12,414 nucleotides of DNA from Candidatus Beckwithbacteria bacterium. GTDB lineage: Bacteria > Patescibacteriota > Microgenomatia > UBA1400 > UBA1449. The notes beneath the pieces are model-generated. The model did not search any database. It saw nothing but the letters and a program-made list of their open reading frames with translations, and was not told the DNA's origin. This document shows, piece by piece, positions 1 to 5,065 of the stretch; within the stretch, counting starts at the first letter, position 1; each line of letters begins with the position of its first letter. The position numbers and the translations under genes were made by a program. Where the stretch lies: assembly GCA_012798485.1 (NCBI GenBank), contig JAAZND010000091.1:1-12414 (forward strand), in the 5' to 3' direction.

Positions 1-197
1 AACAATTTTTCTTCTTTTTCACAAGCTTGAGCAAGTTTTGCCAGTCTTTCATCTGGGACTTCAACAATTCCAACATTCGGCTCGATGGTTGCAAAAGGAT
101 AATTGGCCGCTAAAGCCTGCTGCTTTTTCAAAAGCGCATTAAAAAGAGTTGATTTACCAACATTGGGAAGACCGACGATGCCTACTGATAAAGACAT
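1..197 (-). CDS. ychF: YchF/OLA1-family ATPase, N-terminal part (cut by window edge)
   Basis: The first 65 residues of a YchF-type P-loop NTPase are present; the rest lies beyond position 1. The ATG at 197-195 is followed by a G1/Walker A motif, GLPNVGKST at residues 9-17. Next come NYPFATIEPN (about 32-41) and VPDERL (about 47-52), which match the usual YchF N-terminus. Family members bind the ribosome, generally prefer ATP over GTP and act in stress and translation control; that is family knowledge. There is no Shine-Dalgarno sequence. A TAATAT box ends 6 nt before the ATG, so a leaderless message is possible. It lies 46 bp after the end of the DUF4342-type gene, on the same strand. Confidence in the family is high from the motif block alone. 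Confidence 0.93.
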   Translation of the reverse strand, partial: MSLSVGIVGLPNVGKSTLFNALLKKQQALAANYPFATIEPNVGIVEVPDERLAKLAQACEKEEKL

Positions 198-243
198 AAA
201 AATATATTAGTTATTAATTTGAGTATTTTAACAAAATTTTGAT

Positions 244-543
244 TTATTTTCTCTCGACTTTGATTGTGCATTCAGTCACCAAAGCAGCTACAGCACCAAC
301 TGCAGCTAAAACTGGAGCAATTACCACTCCAATGACTCCTATAGTTAAAGGAATAATGATAAGCGTTTTGCCATTTTTATCTAAAATGGTAATTCTTCGC
401 ACATTCCCTTCTTTAATCAATTCTTGAACTTTTTCCAAAAGTTTTACGCCTTTGACTTTAAAAGTATTCTGAGTTTTTTTACTAGTTTTAGCTCTAGTAG
501 ATTTTTTGTTTGAGCTGGTTTTTCTTGTTTTTGCAACAGACAT
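244..543 (-). CDS. DUF4342-type small protein with basic N-terminal tail
   Basis: This is a 99-residue protein. Residues 1-27 are a Lys/Thr/Ser-rich basic tail. Residues 33-62 read as helix plus strand (LLEKVQELIKEGNVRRI and a following NGKT turn). Residues 63-90 are a hydrophobic Gly/Ala/Val stretch (IPLTIGVIGVVIAPVLAAVG). The order 'vKELIKEGNVRRI...GKTL.eIPLt.Gv.G...AP.LAA.GalAAL.t.cti.ve' is what I recall of DUF4342, a family without an established function. The hydrophobic part could be one membrane helix or the core of a small fold. The basic tail could contact nucleic acid or membrane lipid; both are inference. It has its own extended -10 promoter at 599-607. There is no Shine-Dalgarno sequence before the ATG. 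Confidence 0.8.
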   Translation of the reverse strand: MSVAKTRKTSSNKKSTRAKTSKKTQNTFKVKGVKLLEKVQELIKEGNVRRITILDKNGKTLIIIPLTIGVIGVVIAPVLAAVGAVAALVTECTIKVERK

Positions 544-582
544 ATTTATTTAATAAATTTTTTAAAAATTTATTAATAAAAA

Positions 583-598
583 AACTTATAACTAAGTT
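583..598 (-). terminator. Short AT-rich intrinsic terminator after the MFS gene
   Basis: On the minus strand, AACTTA and TAAGTT form a perfect 6-bp stem around a 4-nt loop. A run of T (plus-strand A at 576-582) follows at once. It lies 26 nt after the MFS stop codon. The stem is weak because it is AT-rich. It overlaps the start region of the promoter for the DUF4342-type gene, so it could also be a 5' hairpin of that message. Confidence 0.4.
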
Positions 599-607
599 AT
601 TATAGCA
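599..607 (-). promoter_or_regulatory. Extended -10 promoter for the DUF4342-type gene
   Basis: The minus strand reads TGC followed by TATAAT, a consensus extended -10 element that does not need a -35 box. The predicted start of transcription is near 592, giving a leader of about 50 nt before the ATG at 543. No good -35 hexamer is visible at 16-18 nt spacing. Confidence 0.5.
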
Positions 608-624
608 ATAATTAGAAAAATGAT

Positions 625-1800
625 TTAGAGATCTACTCTGACAAAATGTGCTTTCAATCTTGTAGTTAATAAATAAGCTATAAAAATAATACTGGCTGAT
701 AATATAAAAATTAAATTAACTGATTTTTCAGCAATAATCCCAGCCAAAACTGGACCAATAATTTGTCCCAAAGAAGTAAATGATTGATTTATCCCCATGA
801 TTCCTCCTTGATCTTCAGCCTTAGTCCCTTCTGAAATTAAAGCACTAACAACAGGCATTAGAGGAAATCCAATCAAATTATAAATAATCATCAAAGTTAA
901 AAAGACTAGAAAATTATTTGCCAGTGCAATCAAAGCAACTATCAAGGTGGAGAAAAATAAACTCATTTTTAAAATTTTTTGTTTATTATTTACCTTATTA
1001 AGTAAAATTTTAATCCCAAATCCTTGAAGAATAATAGTTAAAAGACCACTTAGGCTAAATAAAAAACCTATGGTAGTTGAAGACAATTCCAACACATCAA
1101 CGGTAAAGGCTTGAAAACCCAAAATCCAGCTATTTTGTGCAATCATGATCAAAAAATTAATCAGGATAATTGTCCCCACTAAAGGAGTAAATAAAACTTC
1201 ATACATGACTTTAAATCTAAATAAAGGTTCTTTGACTGAAACTTTTTGCTGCTTATTAGTTTCCTGAAGCAAAAATAAACCAATAATAACTCCTAACAAA
1301 GCGAGTCCTGAAGCAAACCAAAAAGGAGCTGATAAAGAAATCTTTCCCATTAACCCTCCTATTGCTGGACCCAGCAAAAAACCCACACCAAAAATCGCTC
1401 CTAGCATCCCAAAAGCTTTTGCTCGGTCTTTCTCCTGGGTAATATCAGCCAAAGCTGCCTGAGCTACAGAATTATTTCCCCCAGTTATTCCATCAATAAT
1501 TCTAGCTATAAAAAGCATGGTAATACTTTGAGCAGAACCAAAAACAGCCAAAGAAATACTACTGCCCAATAGACAAACTAAAAGAATCGGCTTTCTACCA
1601 AAACGATCGGATAATCTTCCAAGAATAGGTGTTACAAGAAATTGGGCAATCGAAAAACTGCTAAAAAGCAAACTTAAACCAAAAGGATTAATTCCAAAAT
1701 GTTCTGAATAGGTATAAAACAAAGGGATAATTGATGCATAACTCAATGCATTGACAAACATAACAATAGATAAAAAAATTAAAGCTTTATTTTTTTGCAT
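625..1800 (-). CDS. MFS drug exporter, TetA-like (DHA1 group)
   Basis: This 391-residue, strongly hydrophobic protein has the size and pattern of a 12-helix major facilitator. Motif A is GRLSDRFGRKP at residues 61-71, and motif B (IARIIDGITGG) starts near 98. The antiporter motif C region runs through about 134-149 (FGVGFLLGPAIGG). The run ADITQEKDRAKAFG before motif C closely resembles TetA(A/C/G)-type tetracycline exporters. It should therefore be a proton-coupled inner-membrane exporter of small molecules. The real substrate cannot be told from sequence, and tetracycline resistance should not be assumed. It has its own promoter with TATAAT only 8 nt before the ATG. It sits between the terminator of the 56-residue ORF upstream and a short hairpin downstream, so it is probably monocistronic. 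Confidence 0.9.
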   Translation of the reverse strand: MQKNKALIFLSIVMFVNALSYASIIPLFYTYSEHFGINPFGLSLLFSSFSIAQFLVTPILGRLSDRFGRKPILLVCLLGSSISLAVFGSAQSITMLFIARIIDGITGGNNSVAQAALADITQEKDRAKAFGMLGAIFGVGFLLGPAIGGLMGKISLSAPFWFASGLALLGVIIGLFLLQETNKQQKVSVKEPLFRFKVMYEVLFTPLVGTIILINFLIMIAQNSWILGFQAFTVDVLELSSTTIGFLFSLSGLLTIILQGFGIKILLNKVNNKQKILKMSLFFSTLIVALIALANNFLVFLTLMIIYNLIGFPLMPVVSALISEGTKAEDQGGIMGINQSFTSLGQIIGPVLAGIIAEKSVNLIFILSASIIFIAYLLTTRLKAHFVRVDL

Positions 1801-1808
1801 AGAAAACT

Positions 1809-1837
1809 ATTATAAAGGAAATAAAAAAGATTTTCAT
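1809..1837 (-). promoter_or_regulatory. Sigma70-like promoter of the MFS gene, likely leaderless
   Basis: The minus strand has a perfect TATAAT at 1814-1809 and ATGAAA (4 of 6 matches to TTGACA) at 1837-1832, with exactly 17 nt between them. The -10 box ends 8 nt before the ATG at 1800. Transcription would therefore start at or within a base or two of the start codon. No Shine-Dalgarno sequence is present, which fits a leaderless message. Confidence 0.6.
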
Positions 1838-1848
1838 CTCTTTTAAAC

Positions 1849-1869
1849 AAAAAACTCGCCTAAAGCGAG
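1849..1869 (-). terminator. Intrinsic terminator after the 56-residue ORF
   Basis: On the minus strand CTCGC and GCGAG pair around a 5-nt loop (positions 1869-1855), followed directly by six T (plus-strand A at 1849-1854). It lies about 50 nt after the stop of the small ORF and just upstream of the MFS promoter. It therefore isolates the two units. On the plus strand the stem is also followed by T, so it could work both ways. Confidence 0.75.
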
Positions 1870-1917
1870 ATTTTTTACAAATAAATAAAAATCAAGATTA
1901 TTAATTAATGCTGATAT

Positions 1918-2088
1918 TTACTGATATTTATATAAATCTTTAGCAAAGCGTTTTAAAGCTTTTTGCCAATGATGAATTTTTTTATAAAGCAAAATTCTAT
2001 AAGAATTATGTGAAGCAAAAAGTCTTATTTTAGCTTGTTCAGCTTTTTCAATTTCTTGCCTAACTTGGTCTAAAATGTGTTTATTCAC
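1918..2088 (-). CDS. Small basic helical protein, GTG start, unknown function
   Basis: This is a 56-residue ORF with a GTG start at 2088-2086 and a TAA stop at 1920-1918. The N-terminus is VNKHILDQVRQEIEKAEQAK and the C-terminus KRFAKDLYKYQ. It is rich in Lys, Gln and aromatic residues and looks like one or two amphipathic helices. I recognise no family. Three things support it as a real gene. AGGAGGTGA, a full anti-16S match, lies at 2103-2095 with 9 nt between AGGAGG and GTG. A minus-strand terminator follows at 1869-1849. A TATAAT box lies upstream at 2133-2128. An ATG-AGG-TGA triplet set (2093-2085) overlaps the GTG, giving a two-codon ORF that could interfere with or feed initiation. The 3' end holds a 10-bp tandem duplication (1911-1930). 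No Shine-Dalgarno of this strength precedes any neighbouring gene. Confidence 0.68.
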   Translation of the reverse strand: MNKHILDQVRQEIEKAEQAKIRLFASHNSYRILLYKKIHHWQKALKRFAKDLYKYQ

Positions 2089-2094
2089 CTCATC

Positions 2095-2103
2095 TCACCT
2101 CCT
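2095..2103 (-). promoter_or_regulatory. Strong Shine-Dalgarno site of the 56-residue ORF
   Basis: The minus strand reads AGGAGGTGA, complementary to the usual 16S rRNA 3' end over nine bases. The GTG start at 2088 is 9 nt after AGGAGG. This site decides the start of the small ORF and is the only full-strength site in the window. Confidence 0.75.
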
Positions 2104-2127
2104 CTCCTATAATTTAATTTAAACTTA

Positions 2128-2133
2128 ATTATA
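2128..2133 (-). promoter_or_regulatory. Possible -10 box for the 56-residue ORF
   Basis: A perfect TATAAT lies on the minus strand 40 nt before the GTG start, in the spacer after greA. No convincing -35 hexamer is seen at 16-18 nt, and the surrounding spacer is very AT-rich, so a chance match is possible. Confidence 0.35.
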
Positions 2134-2161
2134 TAAAAGTAAAAATTAAAAAATAATGAAA

Positions 2162-2629
2162 TTAGTTAATCTGTAAAATTTTATACTCTATGTTTCCTGA
2201 CGGAGTATTTACCAAAATTGTATCCCCTACTTTTTTACTTAATAAAGCCTTACCAATGGGAGAATAATTGGAAATTCGGTTTTGTAAGGGATCTGCTTCC
2301 AGTTTGCCTACAATTTCAAACTCTCTTTCATGTTTTCCATCTGAAATTTTTACCTTACTGCCTAAACTCACTTGATTATTATCTCTGTGTTGGATAATAA
2401 CACTATATTTCAAAATGATTTGGAGTTTTCTAATCTGACTATCAATAAAACTTAATTTAGCTCGGGCAGCTTTATAATAACCATTTTCCGACAAATCTCC
2501 CATGGCGCGAGCTTTGGATAAATCCACCACCGCTTCTTCTCGATCTTTGACAAGTTGTTCAAGTTCTTTCTGTCTTTGAGTTAAGCCTTCTTTAGTAAGT
2601 TCGTATTTAGGTAAATTTGGTTTATACAT
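2162..2629 (-). CDS. greA: Transcription elongation factor GreA
   Basis: This is a 155-residue GreA/GreB-family protein; the usual length is about 158. The N-terminal coiled-coil hairpin covers about residues 10-75. It carries the conserved tip block KARAMGDLSENGYYKAAR, with acidic residues D45 and E48 at the place that coordinates the second Mg ion in the RNA polymerase channel. The C-terminal FKBP-like domain covers about 80-155 and ends with the conserved SPIGKALLSKKVGD block (124-137). The protein inserts into the secondary channel of RNA polymerase and stimulates cleavage of backtracked transcripts. The start follows the cysS stop by 4 nt, so it is the second gene of a cysS-greA unit. 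There is no Shine-Dalgarno sequence, and translation is probably coupled to cysS. Confidence 0.96.
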   Translation of the reverse strand: MYKPNLPKYELTKEGLTQRQKELEQLVKDREEAVVDLSKARAMGDLSENGYYKAARAKLSFIDSQIRKLQIILKYSVIIQHRDNNQVSLGSKVKISDGKHEREFEIVGKLEADPLQNRISNYSPIGKALLSKKVGDTILVNTPSGNIEYKILQIN

Positions 2630-2633
2630 AGAG

Positions 2634-4088
2634 TTATTTTTTATTAATTAAAATTTTCCCTTCTTGATCTTTGAGTTTAAAACCCTGGCTCTCTAAATCT
2701 TGACGAATTTGATCAGCTTTTGAGAAGTTTTTGGCTTGTCGAGCAAGTTCTCTTTCATCAATTAGTTTTAGCAAATCTTGAGTTAATTTACTCCTAGAAA
2801 TAATTAAAACTTTACTTTTCTCTGCTTGATATTCAAAATTTTGAATTTTTAATTTTGCATTTTGGGCTAAATTAAGCCCAAAAACCTGATCCCAGTCTAA
2901 AAGCAATGCATATTTTTCCTGATCTGATAAATTACTTTTAATAAGTTCCCAAGCCAAAGCTAAAGCTTGTGGCATATTAAAATCATTTTCTAAAGCTTCT
3001 ACAAACTTTTGCTGCCATTTTTTCTCTTCTTCAGGCTCTGACAAATTTTTATTTTCTCCATTTAGATCTAATCTTTGTTTTAACTCACTGACTATGTCGT
3101 ATAATCTATTTAATGCAGTCTGCGCTCCTTCTAAACTCTTCCAAGAAAAATTTAGACCAGTCCTGTAGTGTGAGTTTAAAACTAAATAACGTAACGTTAG
3201 CGGATTATAACCTTTATTTATTAAATCTCCGACTAAGACATTATTGCCTAAGCTTTTACTAATTTTTTGGCCATCAAACATTAACCACTCATTATGAAGC
3301 CAATAATTGGCCGTTTGTCGTCCAAAAGCACCATAAGCTTGGGCAATTTCGTTAGTATGATGAACCGGAATATGTTCTTTACCTCCTGTATGGATGTCAA
3401 ATTGTTCTCCTAAATATTTAGTTGACATCGCGGTACATTCAATGTGCCAACCTGGAAAACCCTTACCCCAAGGAGAATCCCATTGCATAATATGATTTGG
3501 TTGATTAGTCACCCAAAGCAGAAAATCCCATGGTTTTTTCTTTTCGCTATCAACTTCAACTCTAGCCCCAGCATATTGTTGGTCTAAGTTTAAATGAGAA
3601 AATTCAGCATAAGCAGAAAATTTAGAAGTGTCAAAAACTAAGCCTGTTTGAGTATGATAAGTAAAACCATTAAGTTCAATTTTTTTAATTAAATCAATTT
3701 GCTCTTGAATATGTTCAGTTGCACGACACATCACGTCTGGTGGTGTGATATTTAAAGCTGATAAACTCTCTTTAAATTGTTGAATATATTTATCAGCAAT
3801 TTTCCAAACCGACAAACCTTCTCTTTTGGCCCCCTTTTCCATTTTATCCTCACCAGAATCTTCGTCCGAGGTTAAATGTCCAACATCAGTAATATTCATC
3901 ACCCATTTAACTTTAAAACCTAAATAGCGAAAAGTTCTAACCAAAGAATCCCATTGAACATAAGCATACATATTGCCGATATGTTGATTCCAATAAACTG
4001 TTGGCCCGCAAGAATAGATTCCTACAAAGTTTGGTTTAATTGGTTTAAAATCATCTAATTTACGAGTGAGCGTGTTATAAAGTTTCAT
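2634..4088 (-). CDS. cysS: Cysteinyl-tRNA synthetase
   Basis: This is a 484-residue class I aminoacyl-tRNA synthetase that charges tRNA-Cys in the cytosol. The HIGH-type signature is H36-I-G-N39, after CGPTVY. The KMSKS signature is KISKS at 275-279. The zinc ligands that bind the cysteine thiol are all visible: C27, C218 (GWHIEC), H243 and E247 (HHTNE). Residues 72-92 carry an acidic/Lys block (SDEDSGEDKMEKGAKREG) that I associate with Patescibacteria CysS proteins, from memory. The C-terminal end (RELARQAKNFSKADQIRQDL) is the usual family tail. Full length is intact. The gene starts an operon with greA 4 nt downstream. Upstream lies a leader with a terminator and a short ORF, suggesting transcription attenuation. 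Confidence 0.97.
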   Translation of the reverse strand: MKLYNTLTRKLDDFKPIKPNFVGIYSCGPTVYWNQHIGNMYAYVQWDSLVRTFRYLGFKVKWVMNITDVGHLTSDEDSGEDKMEKGAKREGLSVWKIADKYIQQFKESLSALNITPPDVMCRATEHIQEQIDLIKKIELNGFTYHTQTGLVFDTSKFSAYAEFSHLNLDQQYAGARVEVDSEKKKPWDFLLWVTNQPNHIMQWDSPWGKGFPGWHIECTAMSTKYLGEQFDIHTGGKEHIPVHHTNEIAQAYGAFGRQTANYWLHNEWLMFDGQKISKSLGNNVLVGDLINKGYNPLTLRYLVLNSHYRTGLNFSWKSLEGAQTALNRLYDIVSELKQRLDLNGENKNLSEPEEEKKWQQKFVEALENDFNMPQALALAWELIKSNLSDQEKYALLLDWDQVFGLNLAQNAKLKIQNFEYQAEKSKVLIISRSKLTQDLLKLIDERELARQAKNFSKADQIRQDLESQGFKLKDQEGKILINKK

Positions 4089-4099
4089 TTATTAATTTT

Positions 4100-4161
4100 G
4101 TCATTTCGAGCTTGTCGAGAAATCTTATAAAGAAAATTCTTTTATTCTTGATCGCAATGAC
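4100..4161. repeat. Dispersed-type palindromic intergenic element
   Basis: The outer arms GTCATTTCGA (4100-4109) and TCGCAATGAC (4152-4161) are inverted repeats with one mismatch. Inside lie TCGA-GCTTG-TCGA and the palindrome AAGAAAATTCTT. The text 'gtcatttcgagc...gtcgagaaatct...cgcaatgac' is the style of short interspersed palindrome I recall from many bacterial genomes, including CPR. It stands 11 nt upstream of cysS. Only one copy lies in this window, so its repetitive nature rests on recall and is not shown here. Confidence 0.6.
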
Positions 4162-4211
4162 GTGTTATGTAAATTTTATTTTTGCCAAATTTTATTATTA
4201 TTTTATAAAAA

Positions 4212-4230
4212 ACCTCCATATTTTGGAGGT
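4212..4230 (-). terminator. Strong intrinsic terminator upstream of cysS
   Basis: The minus strand reads ACCTCCA, a 5-nt loop, TGGAGGT, then six T. The stem is 7 bp and perfect, and the T-run is immediate (plus-strand A at 4206-4211). It lies 124 nt before the cysS ATG and 170 nt after the stop of the Gln/Lys-rich gene. It therefore either ends that gene's message or attenuates cysS. The 3' half, read with its flanking bases as AAATATGGAGGT, also pairs perfectly over 12 bp with an upstream segment at 4285-4274. Confidence 0.85.
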
Positions 4231-4247
4231 GCTTTTTAAAAAATTTA

Positions 4248-4324
4248 AATTGACAACAAAACATCCTCCTTCTAAATATGGAGGTAAATACAAACAAAAA
4301 CTTGTTTAGAATTAATTGACAACA
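4248..4324. repeat. Direct 11-bp repeat in the cysS leader
   Basis: AATTGACAACA occurs at 4248-4258 and again at 4314-4324, exactly 66 bp (22 codons) apart. On the minus strand both copies contain TGT-TGT-CAA in the same reading frame. Both also contain TTGACA on the plus strand, but neither has a well-placed -10 box or gene on that strand. Confidence 0.6.
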
Positions 4325-4325
4325 T
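4272..4325 (-). CDS. Possible 17-codon leader peptide upstream of cysS
   Basis: The ATG at 4325-4323 opens MLSINSKQVFVCIYLHI and ends at TAG 4274-4272, inside segment 1 of the leader structure. A TATAAT box ends 7 nt before the ATG, the same leaderless geometry as at the MFS gene. A single Cys codon (TGT, 4292-4290) lies just before segment 1. A ribosome waiting there would cover segment 1 and free segment 2 to pair with segment 3. One regulatory codon is few for this mechanism, and the ORF is short enough to arise by chance in AT-rich DNA. It must be treated as a hypothesis. Confidence 0.28.
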   Translation of the reverse strand: MLSINSKQVFVCIYLHI

Positions 4326-4332
4326 AAATTAG

Positions 4333-4360
4333 ATTATAAAGGATTTTGCAGAAAACACAA
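4333..4360 (-). promoter_or_regulatory. Likely promoter of the cysS leader
   Basis: The minus strand has a perfect TATAAT at 4338-4333 and TTGTGT (3 of 6 matches) at 4360-4355, with 16 nt between them. It falls in the spacer after the Gln/Lys-rich gene. Transcription from about 4326 would cover the leader ORF, the terminator and then cysS-greA. Confidence 0.5.
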
Positions 4361-4401
4361 TTTTTGTTTTTCTACATTCTTCTTCATTCCGTATTCTCAA
4401 T

Positions 4402-4950
4402 TTATCCCATGACTTTTTGTTGCTCAGCACTACGACTTTGCTGGCTTCCTGGAAGTCTTGCCGCTTCTTCTTTTTTCTTTTTTTCTTCTGCTTTCTTCTG
4501 CTCTTTTTCCCAAAGTTCCTGTTTTTCTTCTTGGTCACGAGCTACCTCTGTTCCCTCTTGTTGTCCCACTTCCTGCTTACTGATTTCCTGCTGTTTTTTG
4601 ACTCGATACTCTTGAATTTTATTTTGAATTTCCTCATAATTTTGTCTTAAAATTTTATTTCTTTGCTCTTTGGTTTTCTGTAAGGTAATGTCATCCATGG
4701 CTTTAAGCTGATCCAAATCGTCCATTCTGTCTTCTGGTTCTCCTGTTAATGATGTTCCATATAGATCATTGATAAATTGCTGTCTTTGGTTATTTGTTAA
4801 AATTTTTTTGCCATACTTTTGGACATCATCCTGAGCTTGTTTTTGTTGTTTATAATTATTCTGCGCTTGATTAATTCCTTCAATCCCCATTTCCTGAGGT
4901 TCCTGTTCTAGAGTTTCAAAAGTTTGTTTGGTAATATCGCTGATTCCCAT
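4402..4950 (-). CDS. Gln/Glu/Lys-rich coiled-coil protein, unknown function
   Basis: This 182-residue hydrophilic protein has no signal peptide or membrane segment. Residues 1-30 are acidic, 31-62 are Gln-rich, and 75-165 are rich in Glu/Lys/Gln with heptad-like spacing, so a long coiled coil is likely. Residues 154-163 are nearly all charged (EEKKKKEEAA). The tail, ARLPGSQQSRSAEQQKVMG, is different in character and may be a small conserved motif; I recall similar 'LPG...' tails in hypothetical proteins of CPR genomes but cannot name a family. The start ATG has no Shine-Dalgarno sequence. It is transcribed away from rluB from a shared symmetric -10 element. A Lys-rich open frame on the same strand (4538-4329) overlaps it and is a shadow. 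Function is unknown. Confidence 0.75.
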   Translation of the reverse strand: MGISDITKQTFETLEQEPQEMGIEGINQAQNNYKQQKQAQDDVQKYGKKILTNNQRQQFINDLYGTSLTGEPEDRMDDLDQLKAMDDITLQKTKEQRNKILRQNYEEIQNKIQEYRVKKQQEISKQEVGQQEGTEVARDQEEKQELWEKEQKKAEEKKKKEEAARLPGSQQSRSAEQQKVMG

Positions 4951-5009
4951 AAGTTTTAATTCTAAATTAAAAAATTTAAAATCTTATTTTCCTTTATAAA
5001 TAATATATA

Positions 5010-5017
5010 ATTATAAT
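5010..5017. promoter_or_regulatory. Symmetric -10 element, divergent promoters
   Basis: ATTATAAT is its own reverse complement, so TATAAT reads on the plus strand at 5012-5017 and on the minus strand at 5015-5010. It sits in the middle of the 115-bp spacer between two divergent genes. It would give leaders of about 40 nt for the plus gene and about 50 nt for the minus gene. No clear -35 boxes are seen. Symmetric -10 sequences driving divergent transcription are established in bacteria. Confidence 0.5.
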
Positions 5018-5065
5018 AACAGATTTAAAAAAAAATTATCAATAATTTTTTAATTTTTACTTAAT

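Larger units (their letters stand above)
4212..4338 (-). promoter_or_regulatory. Attenuator-like leader of the cysS-greA operon
   Basis: In minus-strand order there are four complementary segments: 1 = ACCTCCATATTT (4285-4274), 2 = GGAGG (4269-4265), 3 = ACCTCCA (4230-4224) and 4 = TGGAGGT (4218-4212, followed by T-run). Pairings 1:2 plus 3:4, or 2:3, or 1:4, exclude each other. A TATAAT promoter precedes them, and a 17-codon ORF ends inside segment 1. This is the arrangement of ribosome-mediated attenuators. Stems 1:2 and 2:3 are only 5 bp, and a regulatory role is inference. Confidence 0.4.
4089..4401. other. Gene-poor stretch between cysS and the Gln/Lys-rich gene
   Basis: These 313 bp hold no ordinary gene. 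From right to left (minus-strand transcription order) they contain a promoter-like site (4360-4333), a possible leader ORF (4325-4272) and complementary segments ending in a terminator (4285-4212). A featureless AT-rich run (4162-4205) and the palindromic element (4161-4100) complete it. A plus-strand open frame across this stretch has no ribosome site and only translates the palindrome and the terminator. Confidence 0.7.

Noticed and set aside
1918..2093. TGA read as Gly (as in some CPR lineages), prompted by ATG-AGG-TGA before the small ORF.
   Set aside because: The GTG frame with good spacing explains the site, and no gene in the window needs TGA as a sense codon.
4112..4309. Plus-strand 65-codon open frame between cysS and the coiled-coil gene.
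   Set aside because: It translates the palindromic element and the terminator stem, has no ribosome binding site, and its text changes character along its length as expected of non-coding DNA.
4089..4330. T-box riboswitch upstream of cysS.
   Set aside because: This is the usual control of cysS in Firmicutes, but I find no T-box core (TGGNACCGCG-like) before the terminator.
4250..4340. Plus-strand TTGACA sequences at 4250 and 4316 as promoter -35 boxes.
   Set aside because: The nearest -10-like sequences are at the wrong spacing or poor, and no plus-strand gene follows before 5066.
4329..4538. Minus-strand Lys/Arg-rich 69-codon frame.
   Set aside because: It is the other-frame reading of the A/G-rich end of the 182-residue gene; its composition comes from that sequence.
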